Positions 37,538-47,787 of a stretch of DNA of 64,000 nucleotides are shown here, piece after piece. Made by a program: the position numbers and the translations under genes. Positions within the stretch are counted from its first letter, which is position 1, and the number at the start of each line of letters is the position of its first letter. The stretch covers positions 62,001 through 126,000 of the forward strand of contig NZ_AMRV01000003.1 in NCBI RefSeq assembly GCF_000342165.1, read 5' to 3'. This stretch comes from Pacificimonas flava (GTDB lineage Bacteria; Pseudomonadota; Alphaproteobacteria; Sphingomonadales; Sphingomonadaceae). Below the pieces are notes generated by a model, which saw only the letters and a list, made by a program, of their open reading frames with translations, was not told the origin of the DNA and searched no databases.

Positions 37538-38701
37538 ATGAGCGAGGGTGACGCCATTGGCGGCTTCGTCACCGGCAGTCTGATTGCACGGGAACTGTCC
37601 GGAACGGGCGCGCGTCACGCCGCCCATACGGGCGAGAAACACGAGACCTGCCTGAACTGCGGAACACCGACGCCGGGACATTATTGCCCCGAGTGCGGAC
37701 AGCATGCGCATGTCGCGCGCTCCATCGGCCACATCCTGCATGAACTGGCGCACGGCATCCTGCATCTGGATGGCAAGGTCTGGCGCACCCTGCCCATGCT
37801 GATCGCGAAACCCGGCCGGCTGACGCGCGACTATGTCGAGGGGCGGCGCGCGCGCTATGTCGCGCCGTTCGGCATTTTCCTGTTCACCGTCTTCGCGATG
37901 TACTTCACCTTCGCCTTCATCGGCGCGCCGGGCGGCATCATGCCCGCCGTCCCGGCAGGCGGCGCGGACGAGGCGGCGGCAGAGATGCAGACCGAGCTGA
38001 ACGCCGTGAACGAGCGGCTGGCCGCCCTCTACGAGGAGCGCGTCGCCGCCAGGGCCGCCGGCGACGATGCCGCGCTCGCGCGGATCGACGCGGACATCGC
38101 CGATGCGGAGTTCGAAAAGCGGATCATCGAGCGCGCCTATAACAGCGTCCGGACCGGAAATTTCGACTGGCAGGGGCAGGTGGACGACATCACCGGGCAG
38201 ATCGTTGCGCAGAAGCGGGCGGCGGAAAGCGGCGAGGGCCAGCCGGAGAGCACGAACATGAACACCGGCGTCGGCTGGCTGGACGACAAGTTGCAGCACA
38301 TCACCGGGAATCCGGAGCTGTATTTCTACAAGATCAAGCAGTCGGCGTACAAATACTCCTTCCTCCTCCTTCCCATATCCCTGCCGTTCGTATGGCTGCT
38401 GTTCTTCTGGCGGCGCGATCTGCACCTGTACGACCACACGGTCTTCATCCTCTATTCGCTGTCGTTCATGAGCCTTCTGACCATCCTTCTGTGGGTCGGC
38501 ATGGCGGCGGGCATATGGGGGTGGGCCGTGTTCTGGTCCGCTCTGACGTTCATCCCGCCGGTGCACATGTACAAGCAGCTGAAATATGCCTACGGCCTCG
38601 GCCGGGCCGGCGCGCTGGCGAGGACCGTCGTCCTGTGCGCCTTTACCATCGCGGCGCTGACCATCTTTGCCATGATCGTCGCGGCGCTGGGCGCGCTGTA
38701 G
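37538..38701 (+). CDS. DUF3667 membrane protein with zinc ribbon and coiled coil
   Basis: 387 residues from ATG 37538, with the strong ribosome site GGAGAGGGG just before. A four-cysteine zinc ribbon (CLNCG ... CPECG, about residues 38-53) is followed by the DUF3667 core (LHLDGKVWRTLPMLIAKPGRLTRDYVEGRRARYV), a membrane segment (about 108-128), a ~90-residue charged coiled coil, and four C-terminal membrane segments. Function unknown. It is monocistronic, divergent from the grxD unit and 107 bases upstream of purC. Confidence 0.85.
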   Translation: MSEGDAIGGFVTGSLIARELSGTGARHAAHTGEKHETCLNCGTPTPGHYCPECGQHAHVARSIGHILHELAHGILHLDGKVWRTLPMLIAKPGRLTRDYVEGRRARYVAPFGIFLFTVFAMYFTFAFIGAPGGIMPAVPAGGADEAAAEMQTELNAVNERLAALYEERVAARAAGDDAALARIDADIADAEFEKRIIERAYNSVRTGNFDWQGQVDDITGQIVAQKRAAESGEGQPESTNMNTGVGWLDDKLQHITGNPELYFYKIKQSAYKYSFLLLPISLPFVWLLFFWRRDLHLYDHTVFILYSLSFMSLLTILLWVGMAAGIWGWAVFWSALTFIPPVHMYKQLKYAYGLGRAGALARTVVLCAFTIAALTIFAMIVAALGAL

Positions 38702-38808
38702 GAGGAGTGGCGCGGGCCGCGACGATGCTGTAGAGCGCGGCCGATACCGCACCCGGAAGCGGCAACGCGCCCGGGCGATTTCGATTCGAGACGAAAAGGA
38801 CGAGGACC

Positions 38809-39597
38809 ATGTCCCGCCGCCGCCAGATCTATGAGGGCAAGGCCAAGATTCTGTACGAAGGCCCGGAGCCCGGCACGATCATCCAGTATTTCAAGGACGA
38901 CGCCACCGCCTTCAACAACCAGAAGAAGGGCACCATCAACGGCAAGGGTGTGCTCAACAACCGCATCTCGGAGCACATCTTCACGCTGCTGGGCCAGATC
39001 GGCGTGCCGACGCACTTCATCCGCCGCCTGAACATGCGCGAGCAGCTGGTGCGGCAGGTGGAGATCGTGCCCATCGAGGTGATCGTCAGGAACGTCGCCG
39101 CCGGCACGCTGTCGAAGCGGCTGGGCATCGAGGAAGGGACGCCGCTGCCGCGCACCATCCTGGAATATTGCTACAAGGACGACGCGCTGGGCGATCCGAT
39201 GATCTCCGACGAGCATATCGCCTGCTTCGGCTGGGCGAGCCAGGAGGAGATGCACGAGATCAGCGACATGGCGATCCGCGTGAACGATTTCCTGAGCGGC
39301 CTGTTCGCCGGCATCGGCATTCGCCTCGTCGACTTCAAGCTGGAGTTCGGGCGCGTGTGGGAGAATGATTTTTCCCGCATCATCCTGGCCGACGAGATCA
39401 GCCCCGACGGCTGCCGCCTGTGGGACATGAAGTCGAACGAGAAGCTGGACAAGGACCGCTTCCGCCGCGACCTGGGCGGCGAGGTCGAAGCCTATCAGGA
39501 GGTGGCGCGACGCCTGGGCCTGATGCCGGAAGACGGCGGCGGGCCGGACACGGTTCTGAACCTGGACGAAGCCCGCAAGGCGCGCGCCAAGGACTGA
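38809..39597 (+). CDS. purC: Phosphoribosylaminoimidazole-succinocarboxamide synthase
   Basis: Purine synthesis enzyme, 262 residues; opens with [12 protein letters not shown] and has [24 protein letters not shown], both PurC signatures. A GAGGACC ribosome site precedes ATG. purS and purQ follow after 169 bases that hold a repeat element, so purC is close to, but separated from, the next purine genes. Confidence 0.97.
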   Translation: MSRRRQIYEGKAKILYEGPEPGTIIQYFKDDATAFNNQKKGTINGKGVLNNRISEHIFTLLGQIGVPTHFIRRLNMREQLVRQVEIVPIEVIVRNVAAGTLSKRLGIEEGTPLPRTILEYCYKDDALGDPMISDEHIACFGWASQEEMHEISDMAIRVNDFLSGLFAGIGIRLVDFKLEFGRVWENDFSRIILADEISPDGCRLWDMKSNEKLDKDRFRRDLGGEVEAYQEVARRLGLMPEDGGGPDTVLNLDEARKARAKD

Positions 39598-39606
39598 GGG
39601 GGGACC

Positions 39607-39688
39607 CACCCTCCCCTAACCCCTCCCTTGCCAGGGAGGGGAACGCGCTTTTTCTCCCCTCCCTGGCAGGGAGGGGCTGGGGGAGGGC
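39607..39688. repeat. Extragenic palindromic repeat, CCCTCCCTNGCCAGGGAGGGG type, in the purC-purS gap
   Basis: Two CCTCCC...GGGAGG hairpins arranged inversely (39607-39642 and 39655-39688), flanked by CACCCTCCCC and GGGGGAGGG, so the entire segment is one imperfect palindrome. The same design appears at 54568-54689. It could terminate or attenuate transcription between purC and purS. Confidence 0.7.
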
Positions 39689-39766
39689 CGCCCCCCGCAG
39701 CCGGAAGCGCGACCCGCCCCGAAGAACCCTTGCCGCGCGCGCGGCCGGCAGTCATATAGCGCGCCC

Positions 39767-40027
39767 ATGAAGGCACGCATCTACATCACGCTGAAGACCG
39801 GCGTTCTCGACCCGCAGGGCAAGGCCGTCCACCACGCCCTCGGCGCGCTGGGTTTCGAGGAGGCGCAGGACGTGCGCCAGGGCAAATATATCGAGATGGA
39901 GGTGGCCGACGGCACGCCCCGCGCCCGCGTCGAGGAGATGTGCGAGCGGCTGCTGGCGAACACCGTCATCGAGAATTACCGCGTCGAACTGGACGGCGAG
40001 ACGGCCCTGGGAGATCAGGGCGCGTGA
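39767..40027 (+). CDS. purS: Phosphoribosylformylglycinamidine synthase, PurS subunit
   Basis: 86 residues, small bridging subunit of the PurSQL FGAM synthase complex. Motifs [24 protein letters not shown] are typical. Its stop overlaps the GTG start of purQ (GTGA), so the two are translationally coupled. purL is not in the window. Confidence 0.96.
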   Translation: MKARIYITLKTGVLDPQGKAVHHALGALGFEEAQDVRQGKYIEMEVADGTPRARVEEMCERLLANTVIENYRVELDGETALGDQGA

Positions 40028-40686
40028 AAAGTGCCGTCATCGTCTTTCCCGGATCCAATTGCGACCGCGACATGGCGGTCGCGCTGGAGCGCGTCGCGGG
40101 ATCGAAACCCCAGATGGTCTGGCACGGCGAAAGCGAACTGCCGGATGTCGACCTGATCGCGCTGCCCGGCGGCTTCTCCTATGGCGACTATCTGCGCACG
40201 GGCGCCATCGCGGCGAATTCCCCGATCATGCGCGCGGTCAAGGACGCCGCCGAGGAGGGCCGCCACATTCTGGGCGTCTGCAACGGCTTTCAGATGCTGA
40301 CCGAAGCGGGCATTCTGCCCGGCGCGCTGCTTCGGAACGCTGGTCTCGACTATGTCTGCCGGGACGTGTCGCTGACGGTCGAGAATAGCGGCACGCCCTT
40401 TACGCTGGCCTATGAAGGCGGCGAGACCATCCGCATTCCCGTCGCGCATCATGACGGCAATTATTATGCCGACGAGGATACGCTGAACCGGCTGGAGGAC
40501 GAAGGCCAGATCGTGTTCCGCTATGGCGAGGCGGTGAACGGCTCGCAGCGCAACATCGCCGGCATCCGCAACAAGCGCGGCAACGTCCTCGGCATGATGC
40601 CGCACCCGGAACGGCTGGTCGAAGCCGAGTTGGGCGGCACCGACGGCCGGCGGCTGTTCGAGGGGCTGGCGAAGACGCTGAGCTAG
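40024..40686 (+). CDS. purQ: Phosphoribosylformylglycinamidine synthase, PurQ glutaminase subunit
   Basis: Class I glutamine amidotransferase delivering ammonia to FGAM synthase, 220 residues. Starts at GTG 40024, shown by the overlap with purS and the family-like opening [14 protein letters not shown]. The nucleophile Cys is in LGVCNGFQM (about residue 86) and the His-Glu pair in [10 protein letters not shown]. Confidence 0.97.
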   Translation: MKSAVIVFPGSNCDRDMAVALERVAGSKPQMVWHGESELPDVDLIALPGGFSYGDYLRTGAIAANSPIMRAVKDAAEEGRHILGVCNGFQMLTEAGILPGALLRNAGLDYVCRDVSLTVENSGTPFTLAYEGGETIRIPVAHHDGNYYADEDTLNRLEDEGQIVFRYGEAVNGSQRNIAGIRNKRGNVLGMMPHPERLVEAELGGTDGRRLFEGLAKTLS

Positions 40687-41163
40687 GGTGCGGGGCGCGG
40701 AGTTTCGTCCGCGTCTTGCCGGGTCCAACCGCCGCGCACTGGGCCCCTGCCTTCGCAGGGGCGACGGTTGTTTTAGCGCAGTTCTTTTCCTGTTTGTGTT
40801 TTCCAGCAGTCCGTCTCCTATTCGTCACCCCTGCGAAGGCAGGGGCCCACGGCGGATGGGCGAGGCGCGCCGGGGCGGAGCGGCTGCGGTGGCGAGGACG
40901 GTGTTCCATGTTTCGCCGGCGGCCTCGCCGTGTGATGGGCCCCTGCCTTCGCAGGGGCGACGGTTGTTTTACGGTAATCTTATCTCCTTTCGTCACCCCT
41001 GCGGAGGCAGGGGTCCAATGCCGATGATCTTGGCGCAACAGGTTGGGCCGGGCGGCGCTGGTCTCTTGTGCCGGACCGCCGGAACCGCCCGGGAGCCCGG
41101 TAGCGAGGATATCAGCGGGCGCTGCGCTTGCCATGCATGGGTTCGCAGTGCTGAAGCGGAGGC
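40687..41163. repeat. Intergenic stretch with four palindromic repeats in head-to-head pairs
   Basis: No gene between purQ and the oxoprolinase gene. Four copies of GGGCCCCTGCCTTCGCAGGGGCGACGG-type palindromes: direct at 40741-40767 and 40937-40963, inverted at 40823-40848 and 40991-41015. Each pair (direct, then inverted) resembles a BIME of REP sequences. No transposase of the RAYT type is visible nearby. Confidence 0.8.
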
Positions 41164-44100
41164 ATGACGAGTTCCGATGCCGCGCCCGCCTCCGACCACT
41201 CTGCGCTTAACGAGACTGCGCCCGCAGGCCCCGCATCCGCCGGCGAGGCCGCGTGGCAGTTCTGGGTCGACCGGGGCGGCACCTTTACGGACATCGTCGC
41301 GAGGGCGCCGGACGGGTCGCTGACGACGGCAAAGCTGCTGTCCGAAAACCCGGAGCACTATGAAGACGCTGCCGTCGCCGGCATCTACCGGCTGACCGGC
41401 ACACAGGGGGGCGCCCAATTGCCGCCGCTGGCGGTGCGGATGGGAACGACGGTGGCGACGAACGCGCTGCTGGAGCGCAAGGGAGAGCCGGTGCTGCTGG
41501 TCGTGACGCGCGGCTTTGGCGATGCGCTGTCCATCGGACATCAGGCGCGGCCCGACCTGTTCGCCAAGGGGATCGAGAAGCCCGCCCCCCTTTATGAAGA
41601 GGTGCTGGAGGTGGACGAGCGCGTCCGCGCGGACGGGACCGTCGAACCGCCGCTGGACGAGGACGCCGCGCGCGCGGGGCTTCAGGCCGCCTATGACAAG
41701 GGTCTGCGCGCCGCCGCGATCCTGTGCATGCACGGCTATGCGTACAATGAACACGAGGCGCGGCTGGCCCAGATCGCTCGGGACATCGGCTTCACGCAGG
41801 TGTCGGCAAGCCATGAGGTGAATGCCCTCATAAAGCTGATCGGGCGGGGCGATACGGCGGTCGTCGACGCCTATCTGTCGCCTGTGCTGCGCCGCTATGT
41901 GGACAAGGTCACGGCGGCGCTGTCGGGCACGGCGCCGCTGTTCATGCAGTCGTCGGGCGGCCTGACGCTGGGCGCTCGGCTGCGCGGCAAGGACGCTATC
42001 CTGTCCGGCCCGGCGGGCGGCATCGTCGGCATGGCGAAGACGGGCGAAGCGGCCGGTTTCGACCGCATCATCGGCTTCGACATGGGCGGCACGTCGACGG
42101 ACGTGTCCCATTATGCCGGGGATTACGAACTGACGAACGAGGCGGAGGTCGCCGGCGCGCGCATCCGGGCGCCGATGATGGCGATCCACACGGTGGCGGC
42201 GGGCGGCGGCAGCATCTGCCGGTTCGACGGCGCGCGGTTCCTGGTCGGGCCGGAAAGCGCGGGCGCGGTGCCGGGGCCGGCAAGCTATCGCCGCGGCGGG
42301 CCGCTGACGGTGACCGACTGCAACGTCGTTCTGGGCAAGATCCAGCCCGCGCATTTTCCGTCCGTTTTCGGACCGGACGCGGACGAACCGCTGGACCCGG
42401 ACGCCGCCCTCGCCCGCATCGAGGAGGTGCGCGCGGCCGTGAAGGCGGAGACGGGACGCGGCATGAGCGCGGCGGAGATCGCCGCCGGTTTCCTGGACAT
42501 CGCCGCGCAGAGCATGGCGAACGCGATCAAGAAGATTTCCGTCGCCAGGGGCCGCGACGTCACGCGCTATACGCTGGCCAGCTTCGGCGGCGCGGGCGGG
42601 CAGCACGCCTGTCTGGTCGCCGACGCGCTGGGCATAGGCCGGGTGATGGTGCACCCGTTTGCCGGCGTCCTCAGCGCCTATGGCATGGGTCTGGCCGACC
42701 GCCGCGCCACGCGGGAGCGGACGCTGCGCACCGCATTCGACGACGAGAGCGGCATGCGCGGTGCGGCGGACGCGCTTGCCCAGGATGCGCTGCGAGAGCT
42801 GGGCGCGCCCCATGCCGGCGAGGCGGCGCCCGTCACCACCGCACAGGCGTTTCTGCGCTATGAGGGGACGGAGCATGCCATCGCCGTGCCGCACGGCAGC
42901 GCGGCGGACATGCGAAAGGCATTCGAGGAGCGGCACCGCGAGGCGTTCGGCTTCGTCGGCGATGCACCGCTGATCGCGGAGATGATACGAGTCGAGGCGC
43001 GGGCAGACAGCGGTGCGGAGGCCATGGCCGGAACATCCGGGGCGGGACAACCGGAGCCGGCGATCGAGACGGCCGCGACCTTCATCGGCGGCGAGGAAAC
43101 GGCGACCCCCATCCACCGCCGCGCGGACATGCGGAGCGGGCACGCCGTGTCCGGGCCGGCGCTGATCATCGATCCGGGCTCCACCACCGTCGTCGAGCGC
43201 GGCTGGCAGGCAGCGTTGGATGCAGGCGCCAACCTGATCCTGACGCGTAGCGCGGCGCGGACGGACGCCGCCATCGGCACCGCGCTCGACCCCGTGCGGC
43301 TGGAAATCTTCAACGGGCTGTTCATGTCGATCGCTGAGGAGATGGGCGCGGCGCTGCAACATTCGGCAAGCAGCGTGAACATTCGCGAGCGGCTGGATTT
43401 TTCCTGTGCGCTGTTCGACGCCGACGGGGCGCTGGTCGCCAATGCGCCGCACATGCCCGTCCATCTGGGCTCCATGGGCGAAAGCGTGAAGACGATCCTG
43501 CGCGCGCGGGGGGATGGCACGGGCGGCGGCGCTGACGGGCGCGGCATCCGGCCGGGCGACGTCTATGCGCTGAACGATCCCTATGCGGGCGGCACGCATC
43601 TGCCGGACATCACCGTCATCATGCCGGTGTTCCTGCCGGACGACATGGCCGCCCCGGCCTGGTGGGTCGCCGCGCGCGGGCACCATGCCGATGTCGGCGG
43701 CACCAGCCCCGGCTCCATGCCGCCGGATTCCTCGCGCATCGAGGAAGAAGGCGTGCTGTTCGCCAACGAACTGATCGTGGAGGCGGACCGGTTCCAGGAG
43801 GAGCGCGTGCGCGCCATCCTGGAAAGCGGCCCCTACCCGGCCCGCCTGCCCGCGCAGAACATCGCCGATCTGAAGGCGCAGGTCGCGGCCTGCGCGCGCG
43901 GCGGCAAGCAGCTTCTGGCGGCGGCGCGGCAGTACGGCGCCGATGTCGTCACAGCCTATATGCAGCATGTTCAGGACAATGCGGAGGGTGCGGTCCGGCG
44001 TCTGCTCAAGACGCTGCCGGGCGGCACGCTGTCCTACGAACTCGACAATGGCGCGGTCGTCGCCGTGCGGGTGACCGTGGATGCGGAGGCGGGCGGCGCG

Positions 44101-44844
44101 CATGTCGATTTTACCGGCACCAGCGCGCAACTGGACAGCAATTTCAACGCGCCCTTTGCCGTGACGCGCGCGGCGGTCCTTTACGTCATGCGCGTTCTGG
44201 TCGACGAGGACATTCCGATGAACGACGGCTGCCTGCGCCCCGTCACCATCACCGCGCCCGAGGGCTCGATGCTGAACCCGCGCGCCCCGGCCGCCGTCGT
44301 CGCCGGCAATGTGGAAACCAGCCAGGTGGTCTGCGACGTGCTGTTCGGCGCGCTCGGCGCGATGGCGGCGGCGCAGGGGACGATGAACAATTTCACCTTC
44401 GGTGACGGCGAGCGGCAATATTACGAGACCATCGCCGGCGGCGCCGGCGCGGGGCCGGGTTTTGCCGGCGCCGACGCCGTGCAGACGCACATGACCAACA
44501 GCCGGCTGACCGACCCCGAGGTGCTGGAAAGCCGTTATCCGGTGCTGCTGGAGGCCTTTACGCTGAGGCGCGGGTCGGGCGGAGCCGGCGCGCGGAGAGG
44601 CGGCGACGGCGCGGTGCGGCGGCTGCGCTTCCTGGCGCCGATGCGCGCGAATCTGCTGGCGAACCGGCGCCGGGTGGCGCCCTTCGGGCTGCAGGGCGGC
44701 GCGGACGGTGCGCCGGGCCTGACCCGCATCGAGCGGGCCGGCGGGACCGTCGAAACGCACGGCGCCACCATCAGCGCCGACATGGCGCCGGGGGATGTCT
44801 TCGTCATCGAGACGCCGGGCGGCGGCGGCTACGGCAAGGGCTGA
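41164..44844 (+). CDS. ATP-dependent 5-oxoprolinase (fused HyuA-HyuB type)
   Basis: 1226 residues, the full-length fused form. N-terminal hydantoinase/oxoprolinase A part (about 1-690; [19 protein letters not shown], then [20 protein letters not shown] for nucleotide binding) and C-terminal B part (about 700-1226; [13 protein letters not shown], ends [13 protein letters not shown]). Opens the 5-oxo-L-proline ring to glutamate with ATP, salvaging glutathione breakdown product. A neighbour-free gene between two repeat arrays. Hydantoin substrates cannot be excluded, but the fused eukaryote-like layout argues for oxoproline. Confidence 0.9.
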   Translation: MTSSDAAPASDHSALNETAPAGPASAGEAAWQFWVDRGGTFTDIVARAPDGSLTTAKLLSENPEHYEDAAVAGIYRLTGTQGGAQLPPLAVRMGTTVATNALLERKGEPVLLVVTRGFGDALSIGHQARPDLFAKGIEKPAPLYEEVLEVDERVRADGTVEPPLDEDAARAGLQAAYDKGLRAAAILCMHGYAYNEHEARLAQIARDIGFTQVSASHEVNALIKLIGRGDTAVVDAYLSPVLRRYVDKVTAALSGTAPLFMQSSGGLTLGARLRGKDAILSGPAGGIVGMAKTGEAAGFDRIIGFDMGGTSTDVSHYAGDYELTNEAEVAGARIRAPMMAIHTVAAGGGSICRFDGARFLVGPESAGAVPGPASYRRGGPLTVTDCNVVLGKIQPAHFPSVFGPDADEPLDPDAALARIEEVRAAVKAETGRGMSAAEIAAGFLDIAAQSMANAIKKISVARGRDVTRYTLASFGGAGGQHACLVADALGIGRVMVHPFAGVLSAYGMGLADRRATRERTLRTAFDDESGMRGAADALAQDALRELGAPHAGEAAPVTTAQAFLRYEGTEHAIAVPHGSAADMRKAFEERHREAFGFVGDAPLIAEMIRVEARADSGAEAMAGTSGAGQPEPAIETAATFIGGEETATPIHRRADMRSGHAVSGPALIIDPGSTTVVERGWQAALDAGANLILTRSAARTDAAIGTALDPVRLEIFNGLFMSIAEEMGAALQHSASSVNIRERLDFSCALFDADGALVANAPHMPVHLGSMGESVKTILRARGDGTGGGADGRGIRPGDVYALNDPYAGGTHLPDITVIMPVFLPDDMAAPAWWVAARGHHADVGGTSPGSMPPDSSRIEEEGVLFANELIVEADRFQEERVRAILESGPYPARLPAQNIADLKAQVAACARGGKQLLAAARQYGADVVTAYMQHVQDNAEGAVRRLLKTLPGGTLSYELDNGAVVAVRVTVDAEAGGAHVDFTGTSAQLDSNFNAPFAVTRAAVLYVMRVLVDEDIPMNDGCLRPVTITAPEGSMLNPRAPAAVVAGNVETSQVVCDVLFGALGAMAAAQGTMNNFTFGDGERQYYETIAGGAGAGPGFAGADAVQTHMTNSRLTDPEVLESRYPVLLEAFTLRRGSGGAGARRGGDGAVRRLRFLAPMRANLLANRRRVAPFGLQGGADGAPGLTRIERAGGTVETHGATISADMAPGDVFVIETPGGGGYGKG

Positions 44845-45234
44845 GCACCGGCCCAGCGGGATTCATGCCCGCGCGGAGGGATGGGCCCCTGCCTGCGCAG
44901 GGGCGACGGGGTGTTGAAGGGTGCTTCCGGCGAGAATCCATGGCGTTGGATGCTGGGGTGGCTGACCCCTCCCCCGGACTCGTCATTCCTGCGAAGGCAG
45001 GAATCCACCACGCGCAGCGTCCGAGGGGCAAACTGATAGCCGGCCGCCTGGGCCCCTGCCTGCGCAGGGGCGACGGGTGTTGGAACGTGTGCGTTAGGGG
45101 GCGGCCGTAGTAATGGATGGTGGGGTGGCTGACCTTTCCGCCCCGCTCGTCATTCCTGCGAAGGCAGGAATCCACCGCCATGCCGCAGGGCGCCCGGCGG
45201 AGCGGGCGGCGCCTGCGGCGGTGGGGCCTGTCCT
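44845..45234. repeat. Intergenic stretch with a 167-bp composite repeat in two tandem copies
   Basis: No gene seen. Each copy holds a direct palindrome (GGGCCCCTGCCTGCGCAGGGG, starting 44883 and 45050), an intervening GGGGTGGCTGACC segment and an inverted palindrome (CGTCATTCCTGCGAAGGCAG, starting 44981 and 45148). Both landmarks repeat at exactly 167 bases. It lies between the convergent oxoprolinase and pstS genes. Confidence 0.8.
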
Positions 45235-46317
45235 TTACTCCTCGCCCAGATCGGCGGCGGTAAGGCCGGTGCGGCTTTCCAGCGCGGCGGCGTTGGCGCT
45301 GCGCACGGCTTCCGGCGCGGCGATCAGGCCGCGTTCGCGCAGGATGCCATCGGGGCCCGTCGCCTGATCGTCGATATATTCCGCGACGAAGGTCTCCAGC
45401 GCAGGCTTCGCATTCATATGCTCGCCCTTGACGTAGATATAGAGCGGGCGGGCGGCGATGTAGTCGCCCGATGCGATATTCTCATATTCGGGCGCGACGC
45501 CGTTCAGCGCCACGGGCTCGATCTTATCGAGATTCTCCTCAAGGTAGGAGTAGCCGAAGATGCCGACCGCGTTCGGGTTCGTCGTCAGCTTCTGCACGAT
45601 CAGATTGTCATTTTCGCCGGCCTCTACGAAGGCGCCGTCCTCGCGCAGGCGCTCGCAGCGCGCCTTGAACGCGTCCTCGTCCGTCTCCTCCAGCTCGGCG
45701 ACCTCGGGAACCTCCTTGCAGCCGGCGGTCATGACAAGCTCGTTGAAGGCGTCGCGCGTGCCAGAGGTCGGCGGCGGGCCCAGCACCTCGATCCGGTGGT
45801 CCGGCAGGGAAGGATCGATGTCGGACCAGTTCGTGGCCGTATTGGGGCTGCCATCCGGATTGGTGGCGGCAAGCGCGCGGTAGATCTGCTCCGCCGTCAG
45901 CGACATCGGCTCCGCATCGCGCGACTGGGCGAAGACGATGCCGTCGAGACCGACCTGAATTTCCAGGATCTGCTCGACGCCGTTCTGGTTGCACATCTCG
46001 ATCTCGCTGGCCTTGATGCGGCGCGAAGCGTTCGCGATGTCGGGATAGTCGAGGCCGACGCCGCCGCAGAACAGCTTGATGCCGCCGCCCGTGCCGGTCG
46101 ATTCGACGATGGGCGCAGAGGCGCCCGGATGGTTGCGCGTGAAGGTTTCCGCTATGGCCGTCGTAAACGGATAGACGGTGGAGGATCCGACGATGCGAAG
46201 GGCCGGGCCCGACACGCCCTCGGCCGTGCCGCCAGCGGGTGTGCCGCCGTCTCCGCACGCCGCGAGCGTGAGCGGGAGGGCGATACCAGCAGCGGCGAAA
46301 AAAGCGAATTTGCGCAT
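45235..46317 (-). CDS. pstS: PstS-family phosphate-binding lipoprotein
   Basis: Substrate-binding protein of phosphate ABC uptake, 360 residues. Lipoprotein signal (TLAACGDGG), phosphate-loop GSSTVYPFTTAIAETF, ESTGTGGGIKLFCGG and TSGTRDAFNELVMTAGC typical of the longer alphaproteobacterial PstS. Extra cysteines are present. No pstC, pstA or pstB adjoin. It is divergent from a phosphate-selective-type porin, with 190 bases between holding a possible Pho box. Confidence 0.93.
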   Translation of the reverse strand: MRKFAFFAAAGIALPLTLAACGDGGTPAGGTAEGVSGPALRIVGSSTVYPFTTAIAETFTRNHPGASAPIVESTGTGGGIKLFCGGVGLDYPDIANASRRIKASEIEMCNQNGVEQILEIQVGLDGIVFAQSRDAEPMSLTAEQIYRALAATNPDGSPNTATNWSDIDPSLPDHRIEVLGPPPTSGTRDAFNELVMTAGCKEVPEVAELEETDEDAFKARCERLREDGAFVEAGENDNLIVQKLTTNPNAVGIFGYSYLEENLDKIEPVALNGVAPEYENIASGDYIAARPLYIYVKGEHMNAKPALETFVAEYIDDQATGPDGILRERGLIAAPEAVRSANAAALESRTGLTAADLGEE

Positions 46318-46377
46318 GGGTTCTATCTCTGCTTGCTTTAGGATGGAGTTCGGCAGGCGGCCCCCTGCCCAGAGTTT

Positions 46378-46395
46378 ATGGCCGTTTCGTTACAA
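46378..46395 (-). promoter_or_regulatory. Possible Pho box for pstS
   Basis: Minus strand TTGTAAC-GAAA-CGGCCAT: two 7-base half-sites with a 4-base spacer, comparable with CTGTCAT-N4-CTGTCAT bound by PhoB. Several mismatches, so the call rests mostly on its place before a phosphate gene. Confidence 0.35.
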
Positions 46396-46411
46396 GACGC
46401 AATTTTGCGTC
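46396..46411. repeat. 16-bp palindrome in the pstS-porin divergent region
   Basis: Perfect GACGCAA / TTGCGTC with a 2-base centre, next to the possible Pho box and between two divergent phosphate-related genes. May be an operator for either direction. Confidence 0.4.
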
Positions 46412-46507
46412 AAAAATTCACAAAAGCGCCGCACAAGTGCCACAAATCTGAAACGTCGCGTCAATAGCGGCGGCGCTGAACCGAACCAAAGACGGATCAG
46501 GCAAGAC

Positions 46508-47710
46508 ATGAAATCCATCATTGCAGCCGGCACGCTCGCGCTGCTGGCGGCCGGCCCGGGCATGGCCGCGTCTCCGCTTGCGGACATTCCCTATGACGGC
46601 GCGCCGCGCTTCGAGGCCGGCGACTGGTCGATCAAGCCGCGCGGACGGCTGCTCTATGATTATGGCTATATCGAGCGTCCGGACGGGGTCGTGGCCCAGG
46701 ATCTGGGCTGGGTCGGCGAATTTCGCGCGGCGCGGCTGGGCGTGGAGATCGGCGCGCCGGCCGGCCTGTCCGCCAAGGTGGAAGTCGACTTCGCGGACAA
46801 TTACCCGATCTTCGCGGAGGCCGCCGTCTATTATCAGGCCACGGACAATCTGGGCTTTACGCTGGGACACCACAAGAATTTCAACACGATGGAGGAGATG
46901 AACAGCTCGCTGGACATTTCCTTCCTGGAACGCGCGGCGTTTACGGATGCGTTCGATTTCCAGCGGCGGGTCGGCGCGTCGGTCAACTGGAAGAGCGAGC
47001 ATGTGATTGCCGATGCGGGCCTGTTCACGCAGAACCTCGATTCGTTCGAGGAGCAGCGCGATACGCAGCTGAGCTATGACGCGCGGGTGGTGCTGAAGGA
47101 CGAACGTCCGGGCGCACTCGATCATATCGGCGCCAGCGTGCATCATCTGGAATTCAAGCGCGATCCCGGCCAGACGACCCGCTACCGCGAGCGGCCGCAA
47201 TTCCACGCCACCGACGCCCGCTTCCTGTCGACGCCGCGCTTCGTCGCCGACCGCGAAAGCGGGCTGGGCCTTGAGGCGGCCGCCGTGCGCGGACCGCTGC
47301 ATGTGACGGGCGAGGCCTATTGGCTGCAGACCGGCAATGATGTGGGCGATCCCGAGCCGGGCTTCTTCGGCGCCTTTATCGAGGCGGGCTATTTCCTGAC
47401 CGGCGAGCAGCGCGGCTATCGCGACGGCTATTTCCGTTCAACGAAGCCGCTGCGTCCGCTGGGCCGCGGCGGGTTCGGCGCGGTACAGGTGAATGCGCGC
47501 TACGATCATCTCGACCTGTCGGACGGCAGCATTCGCGGCGGCACGCAGGATGCCTATCTGGTATCGCTGTCCTGGCTGCCGACGGCACGCACACGGTTCC
47601 TGGTCGACGCCGGCATCATAGACTATGACGATGCCGCACTGCCCGCCGCGGGCGGCGACCGTGACTATTCGGTCGGCACTGTTGCCATGCGTGCACAGTT
47701 CGACTTTTGA
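46508..47710 (+). CDS. OprO/OprP-type phosphate-selective porin
   Basis: Outer-membrane beta-barrel of 400 residues from ATG 46508. Signal peptide ends GPGMAAS; the mature part shows alternate-strand barrel character with family motifs (PRGRLLYDYGYIERPDG, GFTLGHHKNFNTMEEMNSS, FRAARLGVEIGAPAG) and a terminal Phe (AMRAQFDF), as needed for outer-membrane insertion. Neighbour pstS suggests phosphate or polyphosphate; the closely related pyrophosphate form cannot be ruled out. Confidence 0.88.
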   Translation: MKSIIAAGTLALLAAGPGMAASPLADIPYDGAPRFEAGDWSIKPRGRLLYDYGYIERPDGVVAQDLGWVGEFRAARLGVEIGAPAGLSAKVEVDFADNYPIFAEAAVYYQATDNLGFTLGHHKNFNTMEEMNSSLDISFLERAAFTDAFDFQRRVGASVNWKSEHVIADAGLFTQNLDSFEEQRDTQLSYDARVVLKDERPGALDHIGASVHHLEFKRDPGQTTRYRERPQFHATDARFLSTPRFVADRESGLGLEAAAVRGPLHVTGEAYWLQTGNDVGDPEPGFFGAFIEAGYFLTGEQRGYRDGYFRSTKPLRPLGRGGFGAVQVNARYDHLDLSDGSIRGGTQDAYLVSLSWLPTARTRFLVDAGIIDYDDAALPAAGGDRDYSVGTVAMRAQFDF

Positions 47711-47769
47711 GCATGGAGCCATGCCGCAGTTCCGGCGCGTTTCACCGTCTCGACAAACCCGCTTTACAC

Positions 47770-47787
47770 CTGTAACATAAATGTCAT
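47770..47787 (+). promoter_or_regulatory. Possible Pho box overlapping the phoU start
   Basis: CTGTAAC-ATAA-ATGTCAT, two half-sites with a 4-base spacer; the second matches 6 of 7 consensus positions, the first 5 of 7. It overlaps the phoU ATG at 47786 and has no AT-rich -10 eleven bases later, so it may be a repressive PhoB site or a chance match. Confidence 0.4.

Noticed and set aside
40993..44760. Long reverse-strand frame (1255 codons) opposite the oxoprolinase gene
   Set aside because: It lies wholly antisense to a clear 1226-residue enzyme, has no family signature, and is explained by the low stop-codon density of very GC-rich DNA.
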